From: Jiella avicenniae
Lineage (GTDB): Bacteria > Pseudomonadota > Alphaproteobacteria > Rhizobiales > Rhizobiaceae
Assembly (NCBI RefSeq): GCF_021390325.1
Contig: NZ_JAJUWU010000022.1
Location: 1-33,861, forward strand
Length of the DNA stretch: 33,861 bases
Reading direction: 5' to 3'
The notes beneath the pieces are model-generated. The model was given only the letters and a program-made list of their open reading frames with translations. It ran no database searches and had not been told where the DNA came from. Made by a program: the position numbers and the translations under genes. Shown here piece after piece: positions 24,236-32,205 of this stretch; the stretch's first letter is position 1; every line of letters starts with the position of its first letter.

Positions 24236-24454
24236 TGCGGCACAGGGGATAGGCGAGCCGAGCGGATGGCGCCGAAGCGGGCCGGAATTGCGAGCGAGGC
24301 CGAGACTTGCCGCGTTGCCTCGTATCGAGGCCACCGCTGCAAGCTTCGCGCCCACAACTTTGCCGTCAATTTCAGCAGCTTGCCACAAGAACGTGCAGAT
24401 CAAAAAAATTTTAGTTCACGCTTGCTGCATCCGCGCGATTAGTCGCACCGTAGC

Positions 24455-24474
24455 TGCGGCGTCCATTGGTCGCA
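24455..24474 (+). promoter_or_regulatory. Candidate RegA/PrrA-type binding site upstream of the regulator gene
   Basis: TGCGGC at 24455-24460 and GTCGCA at 24469-24474, 8 bp apart, fit the two half-sites GCGNC and GNCGC with variable spacing described for PrrA/RegA. A second GTCGCA lies at 24442-24447. The site is about 130 bp upstream of the regulator start, so autoregulation is conceivable. In GC-rich DNA such short blocks also arise by chance. Confidence 0.3.
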
Positions 24475-24601
24475 TCCGGTCGTGCCGGTGCCACTCCGAT
24501 GTCGCCCGCGGTGGCGAAGGCTGGCGAAACGCCAGGAATGAAAAGCGTCAATCATGCCGGAGCGGTTCGGCAATCAAGGAATGAGGAAACCGGGGCGTAG
24601 A

Positions 24602-25171
24602 ATGCTGGATCAACCTGCTCTGTCTTTCGAAATGCCGTTACCCATCAGTGATCCGACGCTCTTGCTGGTGGATGACGACAAGCCTTTCCTGTGTCGCATG
24701 AGCCGTGCGCTGGACCAGCGCGGGTTCCTCGTGCGGACCGCCGACAGCATCGCCCAGGGACTCAGCGCGCTCGAAGACAGCGCCCCCGCCCATGCGGTGG
24801 TCGACATGCGTCTCGCCGACGGCAATGGGCTGGAAGTCGTGGCGGCTCTGCAGCGCAAACGGCCCGATGCCAGGGCGATCATTCTGACCGGCTATGGAAA
24901 CATCGCCACCGCCGTCACGGCCGTGAAACTCGGAGCGATCGATTATCTCGCCAAGCCGGCCGACGCGGACGACGTAACCGCGGCGCTGCTGCGGTCTGCC
25001 GGCTTCACCGTCGAGGTGCCGGAAAACCCGATGTCGGCCGACCGCGTCCGCTGGGAGCACATCCAACGCGTGTACGAACTGTGCGACCGCAACGTTTCGG
25101 AGACGGCGCGCCGTCTTTCCATGCATCGGCGGACGCTGCAGCGAATCCTCGCCAAGCGCGCGCCTCGCTGA
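24602..25171 (+). CDS. actR: RegA/PrrA/ActR-family redox response regulator
   Basis: A 189-residue two-component response regulator, the expected partner of the kinase encoded upstream. The receiver domain has the acidic pocket VDDD at 23-26, the phosphoacceptor Asp68 in VVDMRLADGNG, and T/K switch residues in ILTGYGN and YLAKPAD. The C-terminal Fis-type helix-turn-helix (from ENPMSADRVRWEHIQRVY) ends in ETARRLSMHRRTLQRILAKR, nearly invariant in RegA proteins. Start: ATG 24602 gives a length close to the family (about 184); ATG 24554 would add 16 residues unlike relatives. It has no strong ribosome-binding site. A terminator-like hairpin overlaps the stop. Confidence 0.95.
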   Translation: MLDQPALSFEMPLPISDPTLLLVDDDKPFLCRMSRALDQRGFLVRTADSIAQGLSALEDSAPAHAVVDMRLADGNGLEVVAALQRKRPDARAIILTGYGNIATAVTAVKLGAIDYLAKPADADDVTAALLRSAGFTVEVPENPMSADRVRWEHIQRVYELCDRNVSETARRLSMHRRTLQRILAKRAPR

Positions 25172-25206
25172 GGCCGAAGTCGGCGAACAGCCTCGCGGCC
25201 TCTTTT
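25170..25206 (+). terminator. Intrinsic terminator after the redox regulator gene
   Basis: GAGGCCG at 25170-25176 pairs with CGGCCTC at 25196-25202 around a 19-nt loop, directly followed by TTTT. The stem begins within the stop codon of the regulator gene. Confidence 0.5.
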
Positions 25207-25688
25207 CGGCGCGTTCTCCGCGAGCGCTCGGCGCCTCCTGTCCCATTTCGGGGCAGCCGGCGTGGGGCTGCATCGACTCTCCTGGACCAGGAAAAAGACG
25301 GCCCGAAGCCATGACGCTTCGAGACCGCCCCCGCGTTGCGCAGGGAACCGCGGGCCCGCAGCCCAGCATCGCCGCACAATTTCCAAGGCAATGGCGTGAG
25401 ACCGTCGGGCGCTCGGGCGTTTGGACGGTCCGCGCTCGTTTCCGGTGCGCTGTCATGCAGATTTTATTAAAAATCACAATGTGCCAACATGAGATCGTGT
25501 TGTCGCAAAGTATAACAAAAACAAAATCCATTCGATGAGCCGATAATCGCCATATGATCGGCGTTTTTCCGACGTTTGTTCTGCGAGCAAATCGATTTTT
25601 CGATGAAATTTTCGATTTTCACTTGGAACGAAAGGAATTCACGGTAATTGTGGGTAAATGAAGCGTAAACGTCGGAGTTGAATTTGTC
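25207..25688. other. Intergenic region with an AT-rich island
   Basis: The left half is GC-rich with no supported gene. From about 25450 to 25688 the sequence becomes markedly AT-rich, unlike anything else in the window, with TTTTCGAT occurring at about 25597 and 25609 and a 6-bp inverted repeat GCCGAT/ATCGGC (25539-25544 and 25557-25562) followed by GTTTTT. This looks like a promoter/operator region for the methyltransferase gene that begins at 25689, or a target for an AT-preferring silencer. Confidence 0.45.
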
Positions 25689-26396
25689 ATGACCATCGCC
25701 AACGCCGAGGCTGGTTCCTGGGTCAAGCCGGACCCGATGAGCAATCCGCGTAGTATCGAACGCAGGTTCCGGGCCAACCGCTTCCGTCACGTCCGGCAGC
25801 TTCTGGAGGCGGCGCTGGCGGAGAGGGATCGGGTCGAGGTTCTCGATCTCGGCGGCACGGAAGCCTACTGGGCGATCGCCGAGGATTTCCTGGCCGAGCA
25901 TCGCGGCCGCATCGGCATCACGCTGGTCAACAACGAGCCGATCCCGGAACCCAAGAACGCGGCGCTGAGCGCGGTTTCGGGCGATGCCTGCGACGCCGGC
26001 CTCTTTGCCGGCAGGCGTTTCGATCTCGTCCATTCCAATTCGGTGATCGAACATGTGGGTGAGGTCGACCGGATGCAGGCCTTCGCCGACAACGTCCGGC
26101 GGCTTTCGGATCGCTATTTCGTCCAGACGCCGAACTTCTGGTTTCCCCTCGAGCCGCATTTCCGCGTGCTCGGCTTCCAGTGGCTGCCGCTTTCGCTGCG
26201 CGTCGCGCTCATGCAGCGGCGCAATCTCGGCTTTTTCCCGCGGGCCGAAAGCCACGAGGAGGCCTGGCGCAACGTCGCCGAGATCCGCCTGCTCGATCGC
26301 AGGCTGATGCGCCGCCTGTTTCCCGAGGCGGATCTGCGGGACGAACGCGTCGCCGGCCTGACGAAGTCGCTCATGGCCGTGCGCGATCGAACCTGA
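25689..26396 (+). CDS. Class I SAM-dependent methyltransferase, substrate unknown
   Basis: A 235-residue soluble methyltransferase. VEVLDLGGTEAYW at 49-61 is the SAM-binding motif I, SGDACD is a probable motif II/III region, and FDLVHSNSVIEHVG (about 111-124) is the motif IV region of the UbiE/methyltransf_11 type. YFVQTPNFWFPLEPHFRVLGFQWLP is a distinctive segment seen in methyltransferases linked to cell-surface sugars, but I cannot name the substrate. The ATG at 25689 has GGAG 12 nt upstream, rather far; ATG 25737 (MSNPRSIERRF) would remove 16 poorly ordered residues and is a real alternative. It stands alone behind an AT-rich promoter region and is convergent with the DUF3297 gene. Confidence 0.8.
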   Translation: MTIANAEAGSWVKPDPMSNPRSIERRFRANRFRHVRQLLEAALAERDRVEVLDLGGTEAYWAIAEDFLAEHRGRIGITLVNNEPIPEPKNAALSAVSGDACDAGLFAGRRFDLVHSNSVIEHVGEVDRMQAFADNVRRLSDRYFVQTPNFWFPLEPHFRVLGFQWLPLSLRVALMQRRNLGFFPRAESHEEAWRNVAEIRLLDRRLMRRLFPEADLRDERVAGLTKSLMAVRDRT

Positions 26397-26457
26397 CGCG
26401 GGCTTCGCCTGTCGAAACGGCCGACCGGTCGGGCAGGGGTGCTGAAAGCCGTTCAAT

Positions 26458-26482
26458 CTGCGACGCCGGGCCGGCGTCGCAG
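26458..26482. terminator. Strong hairpin between convergent genes
   Basis: A perfect 12-bp inverted repeat, CTGCGACGCCGG and CCGGCGTCGCAG with one central base, lies between the convergent methyltransferase and DUF3297 genes. It forms the same hairpin in both transcripts. No T-tract is present on either side, so it is a likely but not classical bidirectional terminator. Confidence 0.5.
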
Positions 26483-26489
26483 TCGCAAT

Positions 26490-26750
26490 TCACGCGTGGC
26501 CGGCGTCTTCCGCCGCCTTGCGGTAGACCTCGACCGGCCCCTTCAGCTTGATGGTCAGCGGCTTGCCCTTGCGGTCGAGGGCCTTGCCGGCCTGAACGCG
26601 GATCCAGCCTTCGCTGACGCAATATTCCTCGACATTGGTCTTCTCTTCGCCCTTGAACCGGACGCCGACGCCATTCGCGAGTGCCGCCTCGTCGTAATGG
26701 GGGCTGTCGGGGTCGATGCTGAGGCGGTCGGGAAGGTCGTCGTTCGTCAT
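26490..26750 (-). CDS. DUF3297 family protein
   Basis: An 86-residue cytoplasmic protein that matches DUF3297 over its full length: DLPDRLSIDPDSPHYDEAAL at the N-terminus, GVGVRFKGEEKTNVEEYCVSEGWIRV in the middle and GKPLTIKLKGPVEVYRK near the end. The function of the family is unknown. The ATG at 26750 has GGAG 8 nt upstream; an in-frame GTG three codons earlier overlaps that site and is less likely. It is divergent from the L,D-transpeptidase gene. Confidence 0.85.
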   Translation of the reverse strand: MTNDDLPDRLSIDPDSPHYDEAALANGVGVRFKGEEKTNVEEYCVSEGWIRVQAGKALDRKGKPLTIKLKGPVEVYRKAAEDAGHA

Positions 26751-27154
26751 CTTTCGCACTCCGTTTGCGTTTTCGGAGCGTCCCTAAGCACGAAAAGGGG
26801 CGTTTCGAAAATGGGTCTGCCGTTTCCACTCGGCTGCCGACGATGGACGGGTTCCGGCGAAGCGGGGATCGGCGTCGGACGAAACGGAGCGTCTCACATC
26901 CGCAGGGACCGACCCGTCGCTTGCGTCGTCGCCTGCGTCGTCCGGACCGCTGGATGAGAGAGCGCTTTTCCAGCAATGCGGTCGGAAGACGGCGCCGGCC
27001 ATCTTCATGTCCGGTTCATGTGGCAAGCCTCAGTTTTGGCAACGATGCTTTTTTCGTTGGGACTGGCGAGTCGCTGCGCGCGGCCGTCTGTCTGCTGGCG
27101 ATGGGCAAAACGCCGATGCGGCTGAAACGGCGAAGGCAAAGGACGATCGAACTG
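26751..27154. other. 404-bp divergent region upstream of the L,D-transpeptidase
   Basis: It must hold promoters for the DUF3297 gene and the L,D-transpeptidase gene. The transpeptidase frame remains open through it, with alternative ATGs at 27101 and 27116. A small inverted repeat CAACGA/TCGTTG with a T-rich loop lies at 27040-27059. No hexamer pair is good enough to name. Confidence 0.35.
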
Positions 27155-28678
27155 ATGACGAAACTGCGACGCGCTAGCCTTTCCGCCTTCATCGTGGCGG
27201 GAGTGGCGTCCGGCCCCGCCGGCGCCGGGCCTCTCGACGGCGAAGCCACCGTGCGCCTGGCGCAGGGCTTCGATTCCGCCGTACCGGACGAGGCCGTCGA
27301 GGTCTATGTCGATCAATACGGCCAGCGTGTCTTTCTCGATCGCAGCGGCCGGGTCGTCGGCGTCGAGCAGCCGAGGCGCCGCGGTTTTCAGCGCCGGCGC
27401 GATCGCTTCGAGGAACGTCGCGGTGCGATCATCGACGCGCCGCCGCCTCCGGGCGTGACGCTGGAGGGCCGGGTCGACGTTCCGCCGCGCGACGGATATG
27501 CGCCGCGAGGCGACGGCTTCGATCGGCCGCAGACGATCGACCCCTATGACGATCCGGGCTTCGACCAGAACGATGGCGGTTACGGCGACCGGGACTATTA
27601 CGACCAGGGTCCCGTCGAGGCGTCGCCCCTGCCGGCGCCGGGAAGCCCGGCCGTGAGCGATGACGACGCCCTCCGCGAGGCCGGACTGCCGCAGGCCGAG
27701 CCGGACCTCGCCGATCCGGGCGCGGAGGGGCCGTTGCCCGATTCGCTCGAGTCACAGCCGCTCCCCAATGGTGAAGGCCAGCCGATCACCGAGTCCAATC
27801 CCGCCCCGGCCGTCGCTTCGCCCGGCGGCAAGAACGACAAGGCGCAGGTCGCCGCGTTGCAGATCCTGCTCGACCGCGCTGGCATGTCGCCCGGCGTCAT
27901 CGACGGGCGCATGGGGTCGAACGTCAACAAGGCGGTCGCGGCCTATCGGGAGAAGTTCAGCAAGACCCTCGAGACCGGCAATCCACAGGCGCTCGCCGAA
28001 GAGCTGGACGCCACGGGCGGCCCGGCGATCATCGAGTATGAAATCACCAACGAGGACGCCACCGGTCCCTATGTCGCGTCGATCCCGTCCGACTACGGCG
28101 AAAAGGCGAAGCTGCCGGAATTGAGCTACGAGCGCGTCTCCGAGCGCCTCGCCGAGCGCTTCCACATGGACGAGGCCTATCTGAAGGCGATCAATCCCGA
28201 CGCCGACTTCGACCGGGCCGGCACTCGCATCAAGGTGGCCAACGTCGCTTCCAACGCGACCGGTGACGTGGCCCGGATCATTGCCGACAAGGGCCGCGAG
28301 CAGGTGCGGGCCTATGGCGCCGACGGAACGCTGATCGCGGCCTATCCGGCAACGATCGGCTCGACCGATACGCCGTCGCCCTCCGGCACGGTCCAGGTCA
28401 ACCGCATCGCCTTCAATCCGAACTACACCTACAATCCGAAGATCAATTTCAAACAGGGCGCGAACGACAAGGTTCTGACCATCCCGCCCGGTCCGAACGG
28501 TCCGGTCGGCTCGATCTGGATCGCCCTGTCGAAGCCGACCTACGGCATTCACGGAACGCCGGAACCGTCGCAGATCGGCAAGACCAACAGCCATGGCTGC
28601 GTCCGGTTGACCAACTGGGACGCCACGGAACTTGCCAAGATGGTGAAGCCGGGCGTGACGGTCGAATTCGTCGAATAG
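27155..28678 (+). CDS. L,D-transpeptidase (YkuD) with peptidoglycan-binding domain
   Basis: A 507-residue exported cell-wall enzyme. L,D-transpeptidases make 3-3 peptide cross-links or attach proteins to peptidoglycan. MTKLRRASLSAFIVAGVASGP is the signal peptide. Residues about 60-225 are a low-complexity Asp/Pro/Gly-rich region. A peptidoglycan-binding repeat (ALQILLDRAGMSPGVIDGRMG) lies near 231-260, a LysM-like segment (YERVSERLAERFHMDEAYLKAINP) near 325-350, and the YkuD domain at the C-terminus has His466 in YGIHGTPEP and the catalytic Cys482 in NSHGCVRLTNWD. ATG 27155 is chosen for the signal peptide; AAGGA is 11 nt upstream. It is followed by two other cell-wall genes. Confidence 0.9.
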   Translation: MTKLRRASLSAFIVAGVASGPAGAGPLDGEATVRLAQGFDSAVPDEAVEVYVDQYGQRVFLDRSGRVVGVEQPRRRGFQRRRDRFEERRGAIIDAPPPPGVTLEGRVDVPPRDGYAPRGDGFDRPQTIDPYDDPGFDQNDGGYGDRDYYDQGPVEASPLPAPGSPAVSDDDALREAGLPQAEPDLADPGAEGPLPDSLESQPLPNGEGQPITESNPAPAVASPGGKNDKAQVAALQILLDRAGMSPGVIDGRMGSNVNKAVAAYREKFSKTLETGNPQALAEELDATGGPAIIEYEITNEDATGPYVASIPSDYGEKAKLPELSYERVSERLAERFHMDEAYLKAINPDADFDRAGTRIKVANVASNATGDVARIIADKGREQVRAYGADGTLIAAYPATIGSTDTPSPSGTVQVNRIAFNPNYTYNPKINFKQGANDKVLTIPPGPNGPVGSIWIALSKPTYGIHGTPEPSQIGKTNSHGCVRLTNWDATELAKMVKPGVTVEFVE

Positions 28679-28704
28679 CGGGAACTTGCCCTCCGACGTC
28701 CCGC

Positions 28705-28739
28705 AGGCCGCGCTCGTCGAGGGATGGGTGCGGCCTTTG
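28705..28739 (+). terminator. Possible terminator after the L,D-transpeptidase gene
   Basis: AGGCCGC at 28705-28711 pairs with GCGGCCT at 28730-28736 around an 18-nt loop, followed by TTG. The T-tract is short. Confidence 0.35.
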
Positions 28740-28881
28740 CCATAGTGCGTCGCCGTCCGTTCGCCGCATCCGGAGATGCGGCCGCTCTATTTGCCGGGAA
28801 CGAACCCTCGTCGCCCGACCTTTACGACGGACGGCGGCTGGCAGCGGCGTCGTCGGGCCGAAGAGGGGGGCGGCAGGGTTC

Positions 28882-30168
28882 ATGCGTATTCCGGTTTCGT
28901 CGCTGTCTTCGCGCCGCAGAGGGCGTTTTCCGGCCACGCCGCGCGTCAGGACGTTTTTGTCGCGGTGGTCCCGCTTCTGCAGTCGAGTGGCACACGCGCG
29001 CCCGACCAGGATTGCGGTCGTCGTGCTCGTCACTCTCGGCGGGGCCATGTCGGCTGCGGCGGCTGAGCTGCCGGACGCGGCCGATGCCCCGAAGCCCGCC
29101 CCGCGGCCGGACGGCGAGGTTGCTGTGGCAACAGAAGACCGTGGGACACCCGGCCGTGCCGCGGCGAAGCTCGACGAGACCTCCCGAACCGAAGCCGATC
29201 CGGCCGTCCGCAAAGGCCCTCTCGACCCTGCGCCAAACAAAGCGAGGCCCGGGCCACTGCCCGAGACCGGTCCCGTTCCGGAGCGTCGGCCGGAGGCTCC
29301 GGCCCCCCGGAGTGCGGCTTCGGGGGGATTTTCCCCCGATGGATCGGGGAGGCCGCCGGAAACGACCACCGAGGGTCTCAAATCCGCCGCCGTCACGATC
29401 ACGCCGGAACTCGCCGTCGAAGCGGCTGCGGCCGTCGTCGAGGCAAAGGCGTGCGAAACCGAACTCGAGCGACGCGGCGTGGAGTTCGATCGCGGCGAGA
29501 GCATTTCGGAGGGGCATTGCGGGGTGCTCCGGCCGATCGCCATCCGCAGCCTGTCGGACGGAACGAAGGTCGAGCCCGAGACCGAGGTCCTCTGCGGCAC
29601 CGCGCTCGCTCTCGACGACTGGGTGAGACAGGCGGCCGCGCCGGCAGCACGCGAGATCTTCGGCGGCCGCACGCTGTCCGGCATCGATCAGGTCTCGACC
29701 TATGTCTGCCGGCCCCGCGCTTCGGAGGACAAGGTCTCGGAACACGCCCGCGGCAGCGCGATCGACGTCGGCGGTTTCGTTCTCAGCGACGGCACCACCG
29801 TCGCGGTCCGTGCCGTCGAGGCCGGCACCGTCTCGGCAGCGCGCTCGGACGCGGCCGGCAGGACGGAGGCGTTGGACACGGATGCGGGTGAAAAACCCGG
29901 CGACGACCGCGCGACGGCCGGTGGCGCCGAAGCGAGAGCAGGGGACTCGGCCGTTCCGTCGTCGATTGAGCGCGATTCGAAGTCGGGCGGCCCGGCATCG
30001 TCCGCCGACAGCGAGGCGGCGCGCGAAGGAGCGTTTCTGGGCCGGGTGCGCGACGCCGCCTGCGGGCCGTTCAAGACCGTGCTCGGCCCCGGCACCGATG
30101 CCGATCACGCCACCCATTTCCATCTCGACATGGCCGCACGGCACGGCGGCGCGACCTACTGCAAATAG
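28882..30168 (+). CDS. Extensin-like C-terminal (M15-type fold) family protein
   Basis: A 428-residue probable exported cell-wall protein. After a long basic N-terminus, residues about 43-60 (RIAVVVLVTLGGAMSAAAAE) form a signal-like hydrophobic segment. Then comes a Pro-rich linker to about 165, and the extensin-like domain with ACETELERRGVEF, the ISEGHCGVLRPIAI block, CGTALALDDWV, VSEHARGSAIDVGGF and the closing ATHFHLDMAARHGG. SEHxxGxAIDV and HFHLD supply His/Asp residues arranged as in M15-type zinc peptidases. The domain is unusual in carrying about 70 low-complexity residues (Ala/Gly/Asp/Ser, about 320-390) between its two metal-motif halves. The enzymatic role of the family is not established. 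ATG 28882 follows an AGGG; a later in-frame ATG at 29047 would spoil the signal. Convergent with the M23 peptidase gene. Confidence 0.82.
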   Translation: MRIPVSSLSSRRRGRFPATPRVRTFLSRWSRFCSRVAHARPTRIAVVVLVTLGGAMSAAAAELPDAADAPKPAPRPDGEVAVATEDRGTPGRAAAKLDETSRTEADPAVRKGPLDPAPNKARPGPLPETGPVPERRPEAPAPRSAASGGFSPDGSGRPPETTTEGLKSAAVTITPELAVEAAAAVVEAKACETELERRGVEFDRGESISEGHCGVLRPIAIRSLSDGTKVEPETEVLCGTALALDDWVRQAAAPAAREIFGGRTLSGIDQVSTYVCRPRASEDKVSEHARGSAIDVGGFVLSDGTTVAVRAVEAGTVSAARSDAAGRTEALDTDAGEKPGDDRATAGGAEARAGDSAVPSSIERDSKSGGPASSADSEAAREGAFLGRVRDAACGPFKTVLGPGTDADHATHFHLDMAARHGGATYCK

Positions 30169-30234
30169 GGTCGGTCGACCCGCCGGCGGCCGATGCGGGC
30201 GCGCCGATCGCGGCAAGACGACGAAAGAGTTCGT

Positions 30235-32205
30235 TTATTGCGCCGCGAGCAGCGGCGCGTCGACATGCTCTTCGAGCAGCGCGTCGATGCGCTCGCGCTC
30301 GCGCTTGAAGGTGATCAGATCGTCGCCCTTGAGGATCTGGCCGGGCGGGATCTTGATGCGCATCGGATCGACGGGCTTGCCGTTCACGTGCACTTCGAAA
30401 TGCAGGTGGTTGCCGGTCGACAGTCCGGTCGAGCCGACATAGCCGATCACCTGTCCCTGACGGACGCGCTGCCCGACCTTGAGCGACTTGGCAAAGCCGC
30501 TCTGGTGCGAATAGGTCGTCTCGTAGCCGTTGGCGTGACGGATTTCGGTGTGGCGGCCATAGCCGCTTTCCCAGCCGACCTTGGTGACGACGCCGTCGGC
30601 GGCGGCGAAGATCGGCGAGCCGCGGGGGGCGGCCCAGTCGATGCCCCAGTGGGGGCGGTTGTAGCCGAGGACCGGATGCCTGCGGCCGGTGGAAAATCCC
30701 GAGGTGAAGCGGGCGACGGGGACGGGCTTGCGGAGCAGGAACTGCCCGGCGCTCTGGCCCTCCTCGTCGAAATAACCCGCAACGCCCGTCTCGTCGGGAC
30801 GGAAGCGATAGTAGCGCTTGGCGAAATCGCCGACATGGACCTCGACATAGAGGATGTCGGCGGGGTCCTCGCCGTCGCCGTCGCGGCTCATCGAGTAGAA
30901 GACCACGAGCCGGTCGCTCGGCGACAGGCGCGACTGCAGGTCGACGTCGGTCGCCACCATGTGGATCAGCTGGCGGCACATGCGCACGTCGAGCCCGTAG
31001 GACAGCGCCGCCTGGAAGAGGCCGTCGTAGATCGTCGGCATGTCGCCGCGGATCGGCGCCTCGCTTTCGTTCTCGTCGATCGCCTCGGTGACCGAGTCCG
31101 ACATCTCCGGCGATTGCGAGGGCTCGAAGGGGCCGTCCCGCGTGGCCGCGACCGTGGCGACGTGGGTGCCTGCCCGGTAGGCCGACAGGCGAACGACCTC
31201 GCCGTCCGGCGGCGTTTCGTCGGCGTCCGTCCGCGGTGGCGTCTCGACGCCGATGCGCAACGCATCGCCCGGCTCGAGCGAATCGGCGCCGAGCTGCTCG
31301 GACAGCGCGTCCACGGCCGCCTTCGCCGCCTCGTCGTCGTGGCCGGCACGGCTCAGCATGTCGGCGATCGGCGCCTTCTGGCGAAACGGCACGATCTCCT
31401 CGTGGAAGCGCGGCCGGTCGTCGATCGCATCGGCGACGGCATAGGAAACGTTCTGCGCCACCACGCGAAAGGCCGAGCCCGGCTCGTATTCGCCGGCAGG
31501 ATCGGGGCCGAGACCGAAGCGGAACGGATCGACGGTGCCGAGCGAGGCGACCTGCACGGGCTGGCTGCCGAGACGCGGCGCGACCGAGCGCACGAGGTTT
31601 TCCGCCGCCGTCGCGTCGAGCTCGACGTTCCGCTGATAGGCGACCGGATCGAAGTCGAAATTCGAGACCTTGAGCCTCACCTCGGATTCGACGCGGGAGC
31701 CGTAAATCTTCGCCGGTTCGTCTTCGTCCGCCTCGCTCTCGCCGTCCTCGTCGGTGGCATAGACTTTGAGCGGGTCGAAGCTCGGATAGTCGGTCGTGGC
31801 GGGATAGCGGGCGGCGAGCAGCATGTTGACGTAGCCGAAGGGGAGGGTGCGCAGCACCTCCCGGTCGCCCTTGCGGGTCAGCGTCGACAATTCCATGATC
31901 TGCCGCGAACGGGCGACGGGAAGCGCCGTCGCGACGACGCGCTCGCCCTTGGCGAGGTCCTCCCCGTCGATCGCCGATGCGGCCGCGGCGACGGCCGGCC
32001 GCGCGGCGCCCTGATGTCCGTCGAGCGCCGCCGACAGGGCGATTCCCATCAGCGTCGTCGAGGTGACGCCCGTCAAGAGCGTGCCCGCCAGCCAGCGCGC
32101 CGAGACCTGCCGCTTGTCCGGCCGGCGGCGTCGATCGGCGACGAGAGCGGGCTCGTCACCGAGATTGGGACGGAAACCCGAACTGTCGGACGGCGGTCGA
32201 TTCAT
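30235..32205 (-). CDS. M23 family metallopeptidase (LytM/peptidoglycan endopeptidase)
   Basis: A 656-residue envelope protein. A basic cytoplasmic N-terminus (1-36) precedes one membrane anchor (WLAGTLLTGVTSTTLMGIAL). A long periplasmic region follows, including a probable LysM/G5-like linker region. The C-terminal M23 domain has RHPVLGYNRPHWGIDWAAPRG (near 510-530; His and Asp zinc ligands) and GNHLHFEVHVNGKPVDP (near 596-612). Active M23 enzymes cut peptide cross-links in peptidoglycan; since the H-x-D and HxH ligands are present, this one is probably active. GGGGAGAGG precedes the ATG at 32205, and a 7-bp hairpin lies at 32227-32243 in the leader. It belongs to a neighbourhood of three cell-wall genes. 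Confidence 0.92.
   Translation of the reverse strand: MNRPPSDSSGFRPNLGDEPALVADRRRRPDKRQVSARWLAGTLLTGVTSTTLMGIALSAALDGHQGAARPAVAAAASAIDGEDLAKGERVVATALPVARSRQIMELSTLTRKGDREVLRTLPFGYVNMLLAARYPATTDYPSFDPLKVYATDEDGESEADEDEPAKIYGSRVESEVRLKVSNFDFDPVAYQRNVELDATAAENLVRSVAPRLGSQPVQVASLGTVDPFRFGLGPDPAGEYEPGSAFRVVAQNVSYAVADAIDDRPRFHEEIVPFRQKAPIADMLSRAGHDDEAAKAAVDALSEQLGADSLEPGDALRIGVETPPRTDADETPPDGEVVRLSAYRAGTHVATVAATRDGPFEPSQSPEMSDSVTEAIDENESEAPIRGDMPTIYDGLFQAALSYGLDVRMCRQLIHMVATDVDLQSRLSPSDRLVVFYSMSRDGDGEDPADILYVEVHVGDFAKRYYRFRPDETGVAGYFDEEGQSAGQFLLRKPVPVARFTSGFSTGRRHPVLGYNRPHWGIDWAAPRGSPIFAAADGVVTKVGWESGYGRHTEIRHANGYETTYSHQSGFAKSLKVGQRVRQGQVIGYVGSTGLSTGNHLHFEVHVNGKPVDPMRIKIPPGQILKGDDLITFKRERERIDALLEEHVDAPLLAAQ

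Larger units (their letters stand above)
24011..24601. other. 591-bp spacer between the redox kinase and its regulator
   Basis: Short frames exist on both strands (for example minus 24020-24403), but none has a ribosome-binding site, recognisable domain or convincing composition. The stretch contains a perfect 10-bp hairpin at 24209-24235, an A/T-rich tract near 24399-24416 and a two-block site resembling RegA/PrrA targets at 24455-24474. It most likely carries the separate promoter and leader of the regulator gene. Confidence 0.5.

Noticed and set aside
24020-24403. Minus-strand 127-codon frame in the redox spacer
   Set aside because: No ribosome-binding site, no domain, unlike neighbouring proteins in composition, and it covers a hairpin that looks non-coding.
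25539-25568. GCCGAT/ATCGGC repeat followed by GTTTTT as a terminator
   Set aside because: The stem is only 6 bp with a 12-nt loop, there is no gene directly upstream on that strand, and the redox regulator already has a better terminator.
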